Shown here piece after piece: positions 26,294 to 35,192 of a stretch of DNA of 59,784 nt. The stretch's first letter is position 1. Each line of letters begins with the position of its first letter. The position numbers and the translations under genes were made by a program. Source of the DNA: Verrucomicrobiota bacterium (lineage in GTDB: Bacteria > Chlamydiota > Chlamydiia > Chlamydiales > Rhabdochlamydiaceae); NCBI GenBank assembly GCA_018239985.1, contig JAFEGK010000005.1, forward strand, positions 53,674 to 113,457, given 5' to 3'. Below the pieces are notes generated by a model. That model was not told the origin of the DNA. It ran no database searches and saw nothing but the letters and a program-made list of their open reading frames with translations.

Positions 26294-27593
26294 ATATAGG
26301 CTGCTTTTTTCCAATCGAGAAATAGTCAAAACCTAAATTTTCCATTTCGACCGGATCGTATTGATTGCGGCCATCGAAAAGGGTGTGGCATTTGATTTTG
26401 CTAAAATCGATCCGTTTAAAGTGTTCCCATTCAGTGATCAGGAGAATGGCATCCGAGTGCTCGGCAGCCTCGTAGGCATCGGCGCAGAATTGGATGGTTG
26501 GGAAAAGGGCTTTCGCATTTTGCATCGCCGCCGGGTCGAACGCTTTGACGTTGGCGCCCAATTCTATTAGACTTTCGATTAGATAGAGGGCTGGAGCTTC
26601 ACGCAGGTCGTCGGTATCGGGTTTAAAGGAAAGGCCCCAGAGGGCAAGAGTTTTTCCGCGCAAATTCCCAAAATAGTCGACAATTTTCTCTAAAAAAACT
26701 TGTCGCTGCCGTTCGTTGATTTGGAGAATCGCATCAAAGAGAGCGCTCGAGTGGTCACATTCTTTGGCTGTAGAGCGGAGCGCTTTGACATCTTTCGGAA
26801 GGCAAGAGCCGCCAAAGCCGATTCCGGGATTGAGGTAGCGGTGGCCTATGCGGGGATCTGCCCCAATGGCCTGTTTGACCAATTCGATATCGGCGCCCAA
26901 TTTTTCGCAAAGGCCCGCAAGTTCATTCATGTAGGAGATGCGAAGGGCAAGCATCCCATTTGCGGCATATTTGGAAAGCTCTGTCGAGGGGATATCCATC
27001 ACTTGAAGTCGATCGAGCTGTGTGGCGTAGAGCTGTTTCATCATCTGCTCGGCGCGAGGGGAATCGACGCCGATGAGGATCCGATCGGGATGCATGTAAT
27101 TTTTCACCGCAGTCCCTTCGGATAAAAATTCAGGGTTCGAGGCCACGTCGAAAGGGATATCGACGCCTCGTTTAGAGAGGGTTTCGGCGATGATGGCCCG
27201 CACTTTTTCAGCAGTGCCGATAGGGACGGTCGATTTGTTGATGACGATCAGATAGTCTTCCATCACTTCGGCAAGCTGTGTGGCTGCCTTGAGGACGTAG
27301 GAGATATTGCAACTCTCGTCGGCGTTGGAAGGGGTTGGAAGGGCAAGGAAGCAATACTGGGCTCCCCTAATTGCTTTTTTGTATTGATCAGAAAACAGGA
27401 GGCGGCCAGAGGCGATGCCCCTTTTGACAAGTTCTTCTAGACCTGGTTCGAAAAAGGGGACGTTGCCCCGTTTCAAACAGTCGATTTTGTTATGATCGAT
27501 ATCGAGACAGGTAACAGTGCTTCCCATTTCAGCAAGGCAAGCTCCAGTCACCAAACCGACGTAGCCGGTCCCGATGATTGTTATTCTAGTCAT
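26277..27593 (-). CDS. ugd: UDP-glucose 6-dehydrogenase
   Basis: 438 residues, full length. GTGYVGLVTGACLAEMG (NAD), INKSTVPIGT, SNPEFLSEG, and the catalytic FGGSCLPKDVKAL with Cys are all present. Oxidises UDP-glucose to UDP-glucuronate, a precursor of acidic surface sugars; uncommon in Chlamydia, fitting an environmental lineage. Starts as ATGA overlap with lolD and overlaps the ispA start by 17 nt. Confidence 0.96.
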   Translation of the reverse strand: MTRITIIGTGYVGLVTGACLAEMGSTVTCLDIDHNKIDCLKRGNVPFFEPGLEELVKRGIASGRLLFSDQYKKAIRGAQYCFLALPTPSNADESCNISYVLKAATQLAEVMEDYLIVINKSTVPIGTAEKVRAIIAETLSKRGVDIPFDVASNPEFLSEGTAVKNYMHPDRILIGVDSPRAEQMMKQLYATQLDRLQVMDIPSTELSKYAANGMLALRISYMNELAGLCEKLGADIELVKQAIGADPRIGHRYLNPGIGFGGSCLPKDVKALRSTAKECDHSSALFDAILQINERQRQVFLEKIVDYFGNLRGKTLALWGLSFKPDTDDLREAPALYLIESLIELGANVKAFDPAAMQNAKALFPTIQFCADAYEAAEHSDAILLITEWEHFKRIDFSKIKCHTLFDGRNQYDPVEMENLGFDYFSIGKKQPIYERAH

Positions 27594-28243
27594 GTAGAGA
27601 AATTATAGAGCTGACCCTGATTTAAAAAAAGGATCCGATCGCATTTACGTGCAAACTCTTCATCGTGAGTGACGAGAATAAGCGCCTTTCCACGCTCTTT
27701 GACCTTGCTCAGCAGCAGGTTTTGGATTTCGAGTGAGTAGCTGCGATCGAGATTACCCGTCGGCTCGTCAGCTAAAATTAGGTCTGGTTCATTGACAAGT
27801 GCTCGAACAATCGAGACCCGTTGCTTTTCTCCGCCGGAGAGGTATTTGGCTAGTAGCTTTTCTTTCCTTTCGAGCCCCACCTCTTTCAGCAAAGTTTTTG
27901 CTCGGGCAATCGTTTCTTGCGATTCATTACGGGCGATTTTAAGTGGCATTAGCACATTGTCGAGGACGGTGAAATCCTCAAGTAGGTGATAGGCCTGAAA
28001 GATAAATCCGATGTGTCGATTGCGCACCGTAGAAACATCGGCGCCAGGTACTTGGCCACATATTTTGAGTATCCCTTTAGTCGGAGAGTCGAGTGTTCCC
28101 AGAATATGGAGCAGCGTGCTTTTGCCGCCTCCCGATTTTCCCATGATCGCGATAGTCTCGTGAGGTTTGACTTGCAAATTGACGCCTCGTAGCACGTCGA
28201 GGGTGTCGAATGATTTATAGAGCTCTTCTGCTTCGAGAATCAT
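27590..28243 (-). CDS. lolD: Lipoprotein-release ABC transporter ATPase
   Basis: 217 residues from the ATG at 28241-28243 (the longer frame begins TTG). Walker [10 protein letters not shown] at about 35-43, Q-loop [21 protein letters not shown] (the VLDNV form typical for LolD/MacB), signature [15 protein letters not shown], Walker [13 protein letters not shown] and the switch His in LVTHDEEF. It powers release of lipoproteins from the inner membrane. Overlaps the permease gene upstream and ugd downstream by 4 nt each. Confidence 0.93.
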   Translation of the reverse strand: MILEAEELYKSFDTLDVLRGVNLQVKPHETIAIMGKSGGGKSTLLHILGTLDSPTKGILKICGQVPGADVSTVRNRHIGFIFQAYHLLEDFTVLDNVLMPLKIARNESQETIARAKTLLKEVGLERKEKLLAKYLSGGEKQRVSIVRALVNEPDLILADEPTGNLDRSYSLEIQNLLLSKVKERGKALILVTHDEEFARKCDRILFLNQGQLYNFST

Positions 28244-29814
28244 TCGGACCTCAACGTTTCGCAAGGGTTCGTTCGGGCAGCTTTGATTGCTGGAAAAAGG
28301 CCAGCAACAAGAGCTAGGATCGGGGTCGCGATTGCGGCAAAGACGAGGGCGCGTGGGCTGATTTCATGTGGCAACGATTGCCCGAAAAATTGGACGTTGA
28401 AGGCCTCGTGCCCCTGCAGCATGCTGAGGAAGGCCACCAAATGATCAATATTTTTCATTGTAATGTAAGCTAGCAGAAGACCAAGGAGGCAACTAAACAG
28501 GCCTAGTGAGGCCCCGCTGAAGGCGAAAATAGCGGCGATGCTGCTCCGCTTTGCTCCCATGGCCCGCAAAATGCCGATCTCTTTCTTTTTGTCGGAGACC
28601 AGTAGGACCAAAAGGGAGATGATGTTTGTGCAGGCGACCACGAGAATGATCATCCCGATCAGCGTGAAGAGGTACTTGTCGCTTTCAAATTGCTGCATCA
28701 GATCTTTGGCAAATTCATATTCCCTGTAGGTCTGCACTTTCCAGTATTTTGCAAGCCCTTTTTCCTCTAGCTTCTGTAAGATGGTCGCTTTGACTTTGGG
28801 GGCATCTTTGAGATTGGGGAACCAGACAAAAATATTGTTGGCCTCAGAGCGATCGAGAGTGAAAGCGCTCTCAGAAGCATTGATTGCGCGGGTAATTTTA
28901 GCTGGGACTAAGATACATTTGTTGCCGACCGACATGATCCCAGGATCGTAAAAGCCCGCTACGTAGACCGGAAGGTGGATTTCTTTCATTCCGGTGACGC
29001 CTGCGCTCGAGTAGGCCACATAGCCCTTATCGCCGATTCTGACCCCATTATCGCGGAAATTCTTTGCAACCAAAATCCCCGAAAGGCTGTCAGCCTGAGG
29101 GAGCTGATTTTCTTTAGCAAACGAAAGGGCCAAATTGAAGCGGTGCTTGAGGAAATTGAGGTTGTGAAGATCTTCAGTCCGAGGAGGGAGGATCAATTCA
29201 GAGAGGTGGGGGTTTTGGTCAGGAAAAGAGGCCAAATATGAGACATTAGTGAGCTGACTTTGCATTTCCATCAGCCCCTGATCTTGCCGAACAAGTTCCA
29301 ATCGCAGAAGAGCCCCACTTAGTTCCACATCTTGAAAGGAGAGCCCCTTGATATCCTTTTTTAGTCCATCCAAAACGGCCATTGCCCCCTTTATGGGGTC
29401 CCTAAGATTGCCCGTTTGATCCAAATCGGGCTTTGCCAATACCGTTGGGAGCTCTTCATCAGACTCTGGATCGTAAGGGTTAGAAAGGAGGCTCGCTGCC
29501 TTTTGCCCGATGGTTTTGGACATGTAATGGGAGGCGGCACTGTATCGATCTACATTGTAATAGTAGGAGGAAAAATACTCTGGGGTTGGCTGAAGGCGAA
29601 GGGGAGCATTGAGGGCGGTCAACTTGTGGATCCAGGTCCGCTCAAGCCCTTCGGTCACAGATAAAAAGACCACCAATAGCCAGACGACCAGAGTGATCAC
29701 CGCCACAGATAAAAGGGCAATCAGAGAAACAGATAGCTGCTTCCTCTGTGGGGTGAGATATTTTTTGATAAATGAAAACTCAAACAAATTACTTTGCTTC
29801 TTTGAACGCAACAT
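28240..29814 (-). CDS. lolE: Lipoprotein-releasing permease (LolC/LolE type)
   Basis: 524 residues. Membrane segment at about 30-55, a large periplasmic domain (about 60-370), then three helices: LFTLIGMIILVVACTNIISLLVLLV, ASLGLFSCLLGLLLAYI and AIATPILALVAGLFPAIKAAR. DKKKEIGILRAMGAKRSSI is the coupling motif of FtsX/MacB-type permeases and PAIKAARTNPCETLR the usual C-terminus. About 100 residues longer than E. coli LolE because of the periplasmic part. Its ATG lies within the end of rpmG (26-nt overlap). With a single permease, the complex would be a homodimer. Confidence 0.9.
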   Translation of the reverse strand: MLRSKKQSNLFEFSFIKKYLTPQRKQLSVSLIALLSVAVITLVVWLLVVFLSVTEGLERTWIHKLTALNAPLRLQPTPEYFSSYYYNVDRYSAASHYMSKTIGQKAASLLSNPYDPESDEELPTVLAKPDLDQTGNLRDPIKGAMAVLDGLKKDIKGLSFQDVELSGALLRLELVRQDQGLMEMQSQLTNVSYLASFPDQNPHLSELILPPRTEDLHNLNFLKHRFNLALSFAKENQLPQADSLSGILVAKNFRDNGVRIGDKGYVAYSSAGVTGMKEIHLPVYVAGFYDPGIMSVGNKCILVPAKITRAINASESAFTLDRSEANNIFVWFPNLKDAPKVKATILQKLEEKGLAKYWKVQTYREYEFAKDLMQQFESDKYLFTLIGMIILVVACTNIISLLVLLVSDKKKEIGILRAMGAKRSSIAAIFAFSGASLGLFSCLLGLLLAYITMKNIDHLVAFLSMLQGHEAFNVQFFGQSLPHEISPRALVFAAIATPILALVAGLFPAIKAARTNPCETLRSE

Positions 29815-29950
29815 GGCGCTTCAAACTTTTATCGTATTTTTTTAACTCGAGACGATCTGTTGTATTGCGCTTGTTTTTCATTGTCCAATAGACTTCGTTG
29901 CTTTCGCTGCTTTTCAACTTAATTTTTTCGCGGGCACCTTTCTTTGCCAT
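29789..29950 (-). CDS. rpmG: 50S ribosomal protein L33 (cysteine-free form)
   Basis: 53 residues, translated by hand: begins MAKKGAREKIKLKSSESNE, then VYWTMKNKRNTTDRLELKKY and ends VAFKEAK. This is the zinc-independent L33 (no CxxC pairs). AAGGAG precedes ATG and a strong promoter lies upstream. It overlaps lolE by 26 nt in another frame, the same neighbour order as I recall for Chlamydia. Confidence 0.95.
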   Translation of the reverse strand: MAKKGAREKIKLKSSESNEVYWTMKNKRNTTDRLELKKYDKSLKRHVAFKEAK

Positions 29951-29976
29951 AGTAGACTCCTTAAAAATTTGACCTA

Positions 29977-30005
29977 ATAATATCGGATGGGGGGATAAAG
30001 CTCAA
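29977..30005 (-). promoter_or_regulatory. Sigma-70-type promoter for rpmG-lolE-lolD-ugd-ispA
   Basis: On the minus strand TTGAGC (30000-30005), 17-nt spacer, TATTAT (29977-29982); the start of transcription would be about 20 nt before the ribosome site of rpmG. Close to consensus. Confidence 0.6.
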
Positions 30006-30009
30006 ATGA

Positions 30010-30042
30010 TTTCGCGCCTTTGGATTTAGCAAAGGCGCGAAA
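30010..30042 (-). terminator. Hairpin after the amphipathic-repeat gene
   Basis: tttcgcgcctttg (30010-30022) pairs perfectly with caaaggcgcgaaa (30030-30042), loop of 7. It begins 7 nt after the stop of the gene at 30050 and insulates the rpmG promoter. No clear U-tract. Confidence 0.65.
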
Positions 30043-30049
30043 AGCAAAA

Positions 30050-31447
30050 TTATGATTGATACCCTAAAAAGGAATAAATATCGTTTCTAGCTGTTGTATA
30101 GATCTTATCACCCAAATTGTAGGCGCTAGTGGCTACCGAAGTAGCAGCTGCGCTTACTGTTAGGTAGGCTGGTTCAATGACAGTAGCAAAGACCCATGTG
30201 GCCACTTGTGCGACTTTCTCTCCTACGATTTGAGCTAGAGCGACAGCGGCATTAACCATTGGAGTTAGAACGTACTCCTGGCCGAGGTTCAAAAGATCAA
30301 CGACCCTATTGCCGGCCCATTTGAGGGCAGAACCAACGGGGTAGAAGAGATAGGTTTTAGCAAAATCCCAAACTGCATTTGCAGCTGTCTCAAGTGGTGG
30401 AAGGATATGGTCTCTTACAAAAACCAGTCCGTTGCCAATTTTCTCAGCAGCCCATCTAAAAGCAACACTAAGCGGTTCAACGATATACGTTGAGGCCAGC
30501 TCAGCGACTTTTTGGATTAAATTGACAACTGGAGTGACGATGTAATCGCGGAAATTAGTAACTGCCCACTCTACGCCGCTGACGATTGGGGTAATGACAT
30601 AATCTTTGAAATTGGTTGCAACCCAAACGACTGCGTCTTTGGCAATTTCGATCACTCTACTTGCCAAGTTTAAGATGGGGTCGACAATGTATTCTTTTGC
30701 GTGGTTAAGCGCTACGATGATTTTATCTGCGGCCCATTGAGCGGCTTGAAGAATTGGCTCATAGATATATTGTTTTGCCAATTCCAAAGCGCTCTTTGCC
30801 AAATTGACCATCGGAATCAAGACGTAATCGCGAGCAAGCTCTAATCCAACAATGATCTTGTCTTTTGCCCAGGTGGCTGCAAAGACGATTTGATCTTTTG
30901 CCCAAATGGCTGCTGGGACTACATATTCTGCAAAGACATACTGCGCTTTTTCAATCACTGGGCGAATGGCATGCTCATGCACATAGGTGACCACTTCGAC
31001 AGTCTTATTGGCTAGCCATTGGATCTTCTCGATCCCTGGCTCCAGGATGTAAGAACGGAAAAGACGTGTAGTTTCTGGAATTCCTGTAGTGACTAACCAT
31101 CGTGGACCCTGATAGCATACCATGTATGCAGGCACCAGGATTGTATAAGCTGTGTATTTTCCAACAGTAAAGAGCCCTTTTCCGCCCACTTCCATGTAGC
31201 TTCCGACATTACCAAGGAAGGATCCACCAGCTACGTTGTTCATTAGCGACACACCGCCTGCTTCTAAGGCGTAGCCAGTAAGAGCCATCGCTCCTCCAGC
31301 AAGGACAATCGCGCCAGCGACTTTCGCTGCGAAGATCGCATTTTCTTTTGTGAATAACTTTGAACTGAGTGACTTTACTTTACTGTCATGAGCATCGACC
31401 CGCTGGGGTAAGGTGGCTACTGCACTTCTTTCGATTTTATTTGGCAT
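30050..31447 (-). CDS. Amphipathic helical repeat protein, unknown function
   Basis: 465 residues, no known family. A polar N-terminus of about 35 residues, a hydrophobic Ala/Gly region (about 38-95), a membrane-like segment (YTILVPAYMVCY), then from about 130 to 430 a chain of about ten units, each beginning with Tyr/His-hydrophobic-x-x-Pro-hydrophobic (YILEPG, YVLIPM, YIYEPI, YIVDPI, YVITPI, YIVTPV, YIVEPL, HILPPL, YLFYPV, YVLTPM). Spacing between units is mostly 19 or 26 residues (one heptad apart), once 30. Each unit is an amphipathic helix broken by Pro, similar in principle to apolipoproteins, so membrane-surface binding is inferred. Co-transcribed with 31470-32114 (22 nt gap). Confidence 0.7.
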   Translation of the reverse strand: MPNKIERSAVATLPQRVDAHDSKVKSLSSKLFTKENAIFAAKVAGAIVLAGGAMALTGYALEAGGVSLMNNVAGGSFLGNVGSYMEVGGKGLFTVGKYTAYTILVPAYMVCYQGPRWLVTTGIPETTRLFRSYILEPGIEKIQWLANKTVEVVTYVHEHAIRPVIEKAQYVFAEYVVPAAIWAKDQIVFAATWAKDKIIVGLELARDYVLIPMVNLAKSALELAKQYIYEPILQAAQWAADKIIVALNHAKEYIVDPILNLASRVIEIAKDAVVWVATNFKDYVITPIVSGVEWAVTNFRDYIVTPVVNLIQKVAELASTYIVEPLSVAFRWAAEKIGNGLVFVRDHILPPLETAANAVWDFAKTYLFYPVGSALKWAGNRVVDLLNLGQEYVLTPMVNAAVALAQIVGEKVAQVATWVFATVIEPAYLTVSAAATSVATSAYNLGDKIYTTARNDIYSFLGYQS

Positions 31448-31469
31448 TTGTTTTTCCTCTCATTAGAAT

Positions 31470-32114
31470 TTAATTTTTTGCTACTGTTTGGGCTTCTTGA
31501 GCCGCATTTTCTTCTTTTTTACGTAGTGATTCCCTGTAAGTTTCTTGAGCTAAAGCATAGGTGAATCCGACTGGTACTAAAAAGCGAGATACATTTATGC
31601 CAAGAAGGGCTGCAGCCCCAGCAAATACCGCTGCTCCAAATAAGGAGTCTTGAATAAAAGGGGTAACAACCAAAGGTATAGTTTTGGGTGGAGTTTCTTT
31701 TGTTTCTTTTTCTGTTGGTGGGGCACTGTATTGTGAAGTAACAATTAATTCAGTAAGACCAACGCCAATCCCGATGGCAGCACTTAGTTTGAACTGGGGC
31801 CAGATCAGATCAATATAATTATAATTGGGGTCAATTTGGCGACCAAAGTAGTTTGCTGCGTAGGCTGTTGCAGCAGCAGCTCCAACAAGAAGAGCGCCAT
31901 TTACGATGATCTGTTTCAGAGTGAATGTCTTTTGGTTTGCTTGAGAGGGTATCCAGAATAAATTCTTAATTGGGTTAAGAGCGACGCCAGCCACAGTGTT
32001 TGCGAGTTGGCCTGCAGCTGCAGCTTTTGGGTTTGCCCAGCCAAATATTGTGCAGAGACCGGCTGTGTTAAGAGAAGATGTTAAAGAATTTATTAGATTA
32101 GTTGCTTTTACCAT
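31470..32114 (-). CDS. Hypothetical multi-pass membrane protein
   Basis: 214 residues, AAGGAGG 8 nt before ATG. Hydrophobic stretches at about 15-50 (weak), 75-95 (IVNGALLVGAAAATAYAA), 110-130 (LSAAIGIGVGLTELIV), 155-190 (DSLFGAAVFAGAAALLGI), with a Thr/Lys/Pro-rich loop (PTEKETKETPPKTIP) between. N- and C-termini are polar. Resembles small chlamydial membrane proteins with hydrophobic hairpins, but the classic bilobed inclusion-protein pattern is not clear. First gene of the unit with the amphipathic-repeat protein, under the promoter at 32146-32175. Confidence 0.65.
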   Translation of the reverse strand: MVKATNLINSLTSSLNTAGLCTIFGWANPKAAAAGQLANTVAGVALNPIKNLFWIPSQANQKTFTLKQIIVNGALLVGAAAATAYAANYFGRQIDPNYNYIDLIWPQFKLSAAIGIGVGLTELIVTSQYSAPPTEKETKETPPKTIPLVVTPFIQDSLFGAAVFAGAAALLGINVSRFLVPVGFTYALAQETYRESLRKKEENAAQEAQTVAKN

Positions 32115-32145
32115 GGATTGCCTCCTTTTGCTAAAATTTGCATAT

Positions 32146-32175
32146 ATTTTACACCATCTTTACAATCAGGTTCAA
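32146..32175 (-). promoter_or_regulatory. Promoter for the 32114/31447 gene pair
   Basis: On the minus strand TTGAAC (32170-32175), 18-nt spacer, TAAAAT (32146-32151), about 30 nt before the ATG of the 214-residue protein. Confidence 0.5.
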
Positions 32176-32268
32176 GAGAAAAGTTTCTCGATGCAGGCGG
32201 ATTCGAAATCCTGGATGCCGGCGCAGCCAAAAACCGATTCTTCAGGTTCTTTCGGTATAACTAAAATT

Positions 32269-33660
32269 TTAACTGGAGAGATTTTCCAGTTCTAAATTTT
32301 TGTCTATCTCTTTCCATTTTTCTTTTGTCGCTCGGATGAGGAAGGCAGCTCCAAAAATGAACGAATCACAGGCCATGATCAGCCACAATTTATCCGGAGA
32401 CCAATTGAAGACGTTCATGGCTAGGTAGGCGGGAAGATATGAGGTGAGCCAAACAAAGAGGATCGTAAACATGTAAAAGGTGACATCTCGGGCTGCAGTC
32501 ACGAGGCTCAATCCCACGGCATTGAAGCCATAGCAGAAGAAAAAGAACCAGATCCAGAGACACGATTTTTTTAGGACGATCATCGTCTCAGGGGATGGGG
32601 GCGTTGGGAAGAAGAATGAGAGTGTGAGTTCCGGCACTGCGAGCATCGGTATAGAGAGGAGGGCTGTCGTGCTCAGGAGGAGGATCATTCCTGAACGGAC
32701 CAATTTCCACATATAGCTGTATTCTTTGGCTCCAAGGACGTAAGAGGCGATTGTAATCATTCCTTGGAGCATCCCGTCGTTGATAAAGGTGAAGAAGAGA
32801 ATAAGGGTTCCTCCAATTGACAAGACCATGAGGTGATCGCCCCCTTTTAGGGTCATGATCCGTGCAGTAGAGACCCATGCAGTTAAGATGATGATCCGGG
32901 CGATGGCCCGGGGAAGGCCGATCCGCAGCTGTCCCCAGAAATTTTCCCAATCAAATTTATATTGGTTTGTTCCAAACATTTCCCGTTCTTTTTTACGTAG
33001 GAACAGAATGAATAGGATAAGGCAAAAAACTCCTTGAGCGATCCCGGTCGCAAGAGCTGCTCCAAAGACTCCCATCGGAGCTAATACCCCTTTAATGCCA
33101 AAGATAAAGAAATAATCGAGGACAATATTGACGCTATGGGCAATCAGGGTGGTTAAAAGAATGACCCCTGTTCTGCCTTGGCCGATGAAATAGGACGAAA
33201 TGGCTGTTCCTAGAGGGAAAAGGAAGTTCATGGCCATCATGGTCATGAAATAGGTATTAGCTGGGTCGCGGATAGTTGTGCCCTCAAAGAAGAAGGGGGC
33301 GACAAACTGGCTTGAGGGTAGGGTGACAAGCATTGAAAGAAATGAGAGCCAGATCATTTGCCAAACGGAGGCTCCAATCTGGTCGGTCTGTCTAGACCCA
33401 TATTGAAGTCCAACAAAGACTTGCGCCATCGATGCGATCCGGATGATCGGATGTTGAAATAGCATGCAGAGGTAGCCAGCGCTTACTGTCCCTTGGAGCG
33501 CTTCGACAGAATAGTGGGCGAGGAAGAGCCGATCGCAAAAATTCATGAAGCTGGCAGAGAACAGGCTGAAGATCAGGGGAATGGAGAGGAAAAGGAGCTC
33601 GCGAAAGCTCGCTTTGGGGAACCGCGAGAGCGGTCGGGGTTGCAAATTGACCTCTTCCAT
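32269..33660 (-). CDS. MATE-family efflux transporter
   Basis: 463 residues, about 12 membrane helices in two similar halves. LFLSIPLIFSLFSASFMNFCDRLFLAHYS is the usual MATE TM1 (PlxxxxxxxxxxxxDxxxxG-like), followed by FVGLQYGSRQ and, at the end of the first half, NIVLDYFFIFG (the conserved NxxLDxxFIFG). Exports cationic or drug-like compounds or a metabolite using Na+ or H+. Monocistronic, between unrelated genes; 154 nt downstream of its stop is the promoter region of the next gene. Confidence 0.9.
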   Translation of the reverse strand: MEEVNLQPRPLSRFPKASFRELLFLSIPLIFSLFSASFMNFCDRLFLAHYSVEALQGTVSAGYLCMLFQHPIIRIASMAQVFVGLQYGSRQTDQIGASVWQMIWLSFLSMLVTLPSSQFVAPFFFEGTTIRDPANTYFMTMMAMNFLFPLGTAISSYFIGQGRTGVILLTTLIAHSVNIVLDYFFIFGIKGVLAPMGVFGAALATGIAQGVFCLILFILFLRKKEREMFGTNQYKFDWENFWGQLRIGLPRAIARIIILTAWVSTARIMTLKGGDHLMVLSIGGTLILFFTFINDGMLQGMITIASYVLGAKEYSYMWKLVRSGMILLLSTTALLSIPMLAVPELTLSFFFPTPPSPETMIVLKKSCLWIWFFFFCYGFNAVGLSLVTAARDVTFYMFTILFVWLTSYLPAYLAMNVFNWSPDKLWLIMACDSFIFGAAFLIRATKEKWKEIDKNLELENLSS

Positions 33661-33791
33661 ATGGGTATGCTCAGTTTTATAAGGAGCAGTTAAGAACCAT
33701 ACAGAAAAGATTATTTCTTCACAAATTTTTTAAGGATAAAAAAATATTTTAACAAAATTGGACGAATCGGTTATGTGCGAGTTAGAGGTGG

Positions 33792-34124
33792 ATGATGAAA
33801 AAATGGTTAGCCCTACTAGCGATCCCGGCGATGGCTGTTTGTCAGCAGCAGGGGGGATTTTTAATTGATGTGGAGCAGGAAAATGTCTTGACAAATCTGG
33901 CTCTAGATCCCTTTGCGGAAGATTTTGCCTCTCAAGAACTGACAATTTTCGAATTAGATGAAAAAGATGTCTGTATGACCTTTTGGTCGGATGAAATCTT
34001 AGCCAGAGATCTCAATGACAATTTTAGCTTTGAAGATCCACTAAATGGGGAGTTTGTCCCAAGCCCTGAGCATGTTCCTCCGCCTCAAAGTTGCGCTTTC
34101 GATATAAAAAACTTACAGCCTTAA
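33792..34124 (+). CDS. Small exported acidic protein, unknown
   Basis: 110 residues. Signal peptide (MMKKWLALLAIPAMAVC) then a very acidic, unstructured-looking remainder with many Asp, Glu, Phe and Pro (FAEDFASQELTIFELDEKD, then PSPEHVPPPQSC). AGGTGG lies before the ATG. The Cys after the signal is not a clear lipobox, so a lipoprotein is doubtful. Its last 4 nt overlap the end of the convergent tsaD. Confidence 0.55.
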   Translation: MMKKWLALLAIPAMAVCQQQGGFLIDVEQENVLTNLALDPFAEDFASQELTIFELDEKDVCMTFWSDEILARDLNDNFSFEDPLNGEFVPSPEHVPPPQSCAFDIKNLQP

Positions 34125-35122
34125 AAAGGGATCCGAGTCTGTGGTTGCAGATCGAGGGAATCACTTTTGCCTTTAAAACGGGCGAATCCAAGTCCTGCGA
34201 TCATTGCCCCATTATCGAGGCTTAAGCCTCCCTGCGGCCAGTAGACAGGAATGTCACCTTTAAGCAGTTCTCTTAGCCTTCTATTATTGCTCACCCCGCC
34301 CCCAACATAGATTGCAAAAGATCCAAAGGTTTTTGCAGCTATTAGGGCCTTTGCTGCGATATCGCCGAGAGCCGTTTCTTGGAAACTGGCCGCAACATGG
34401 CATTTCTCTTCAGGGCTAATCGTATTGCTCCCTTGTTTTGCCCCATTTTGCCCCTTAACCGTATAGAGGACATTGGTTTTGAGTCCGCTGAAAGAAAAGT
34501 CCCACGGTTGCCCTTTGACTTTTCCTGCTTTATAGGGGAAGCGGCGGGGGTCGCCCAATTTAGCCAAGGCCTCCACTTCAGGGCCACCTGGATAAGGGAG
34601 GTCGAGCAAAGCGGCCACTTTGTCAAAGGCTTCTCCAACGGCATCGTCGACCGTTGTGCCGATCATTTCGTAGTGTCCCACTTCTAAAATTTTTATAAGG
34701 AGGGTATGCCCACCAGAAACGACGACGCCCAATGCGGGGAACTGAAAAGCCTGATTAGACATCATCGCCGCATAGAGGTGCGCCTCTACATGGTTGACTC
34801 CAATGAAGGGCTTTTCCCAAGCCAGCGAAAGGGCTTTAGCCGCATTGAGGCCGATAAGGAGCGGCCCAATCAAGCCTGGCCCCTTAGCGACAGCAATCAG
34901 GTCAATCTGCTTTGGGGTGACTTGGGCAGTTTCTAAGGCTTCTTGAATAGTTGGTATGACCATATCGACATGCTGGCGGGCAGCCATTTCTGGGAATACT
35001 CCACCAAATTTTCGGTGTAGGGGGCTCTGAGATGAAATGACGTTAGATAAGATGGTGATTCCATCTTTAACCACTGCTACAGCAGTCTCATCGCAAGTTG
35101 TTTCAATACCAAGGGTCAACAT
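34121..35122 (-). CDS. tsaD: tRNA N6-threonylcarbamoyladenosine transferase
   Basis: 333 residues. Makes t6A37 in ANN-decoding tRNAs. Metal-binding His111 and His115 (NHVEAHLYA), GIETTCDETAVAVV, SGGHTLL, DDAVGEAFDKVAALLDLPYPGGP and the C-terminal DNGAMIAGLGFARF with its Asp are intact. Normal length. Single gene, convergent with the small exported protein. Confidence 0.96.
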   Translation of the reverse strand: MLTLGIETTCDETAVAVVKDGITILSNVISSQSPLHRKFGGVFPEMAARQHVDMVIPTIQEALETAQVTPKQIDLIAVAKGPGLIGPLLIGLNAAKALSLAWEKPFIGVNHVEAHLYAAMMSNQAFQFPALGVVVSGGHTLLIKILEVGHYEMIGTTVDDAVGEAFDKVAALLDLPYPGGPEVEALAKLGDPRRFPYKAGKVKGQPWDFSFSGLKTNVLYTVKGQNGAKQGSNTISPEEKCHVAASFQETALGDIAAKALIAAKTFGSFAIYVGGGVSNNRRLRELLKGDIPVYWPQGGLSLDNGAMIAGLGFARFKGKSDSLDLQPQTRIPF

Positions 35123-35140
35123 AGGGCATCAGTATAGCAA

Positions 35141-35174
35141 AAAAAAACATGAGAGAAAACTCCCATGTTTTTTT
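35141..35174 (-). terminator. Terminator after the 35193-35723 gene
   Basis: aaaaaaacatg-gag pairs with ctc-catgttttttt (15 bp, one A-C mismatch), loop aaaa; on the minus strand a T-run follows. It shares the stretch catgagagaaaa with the terminator at 35792-35819. Confidence 0.75.
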
Positions 35175-35192
35175 ACAGGTCTCAAACCGGAT

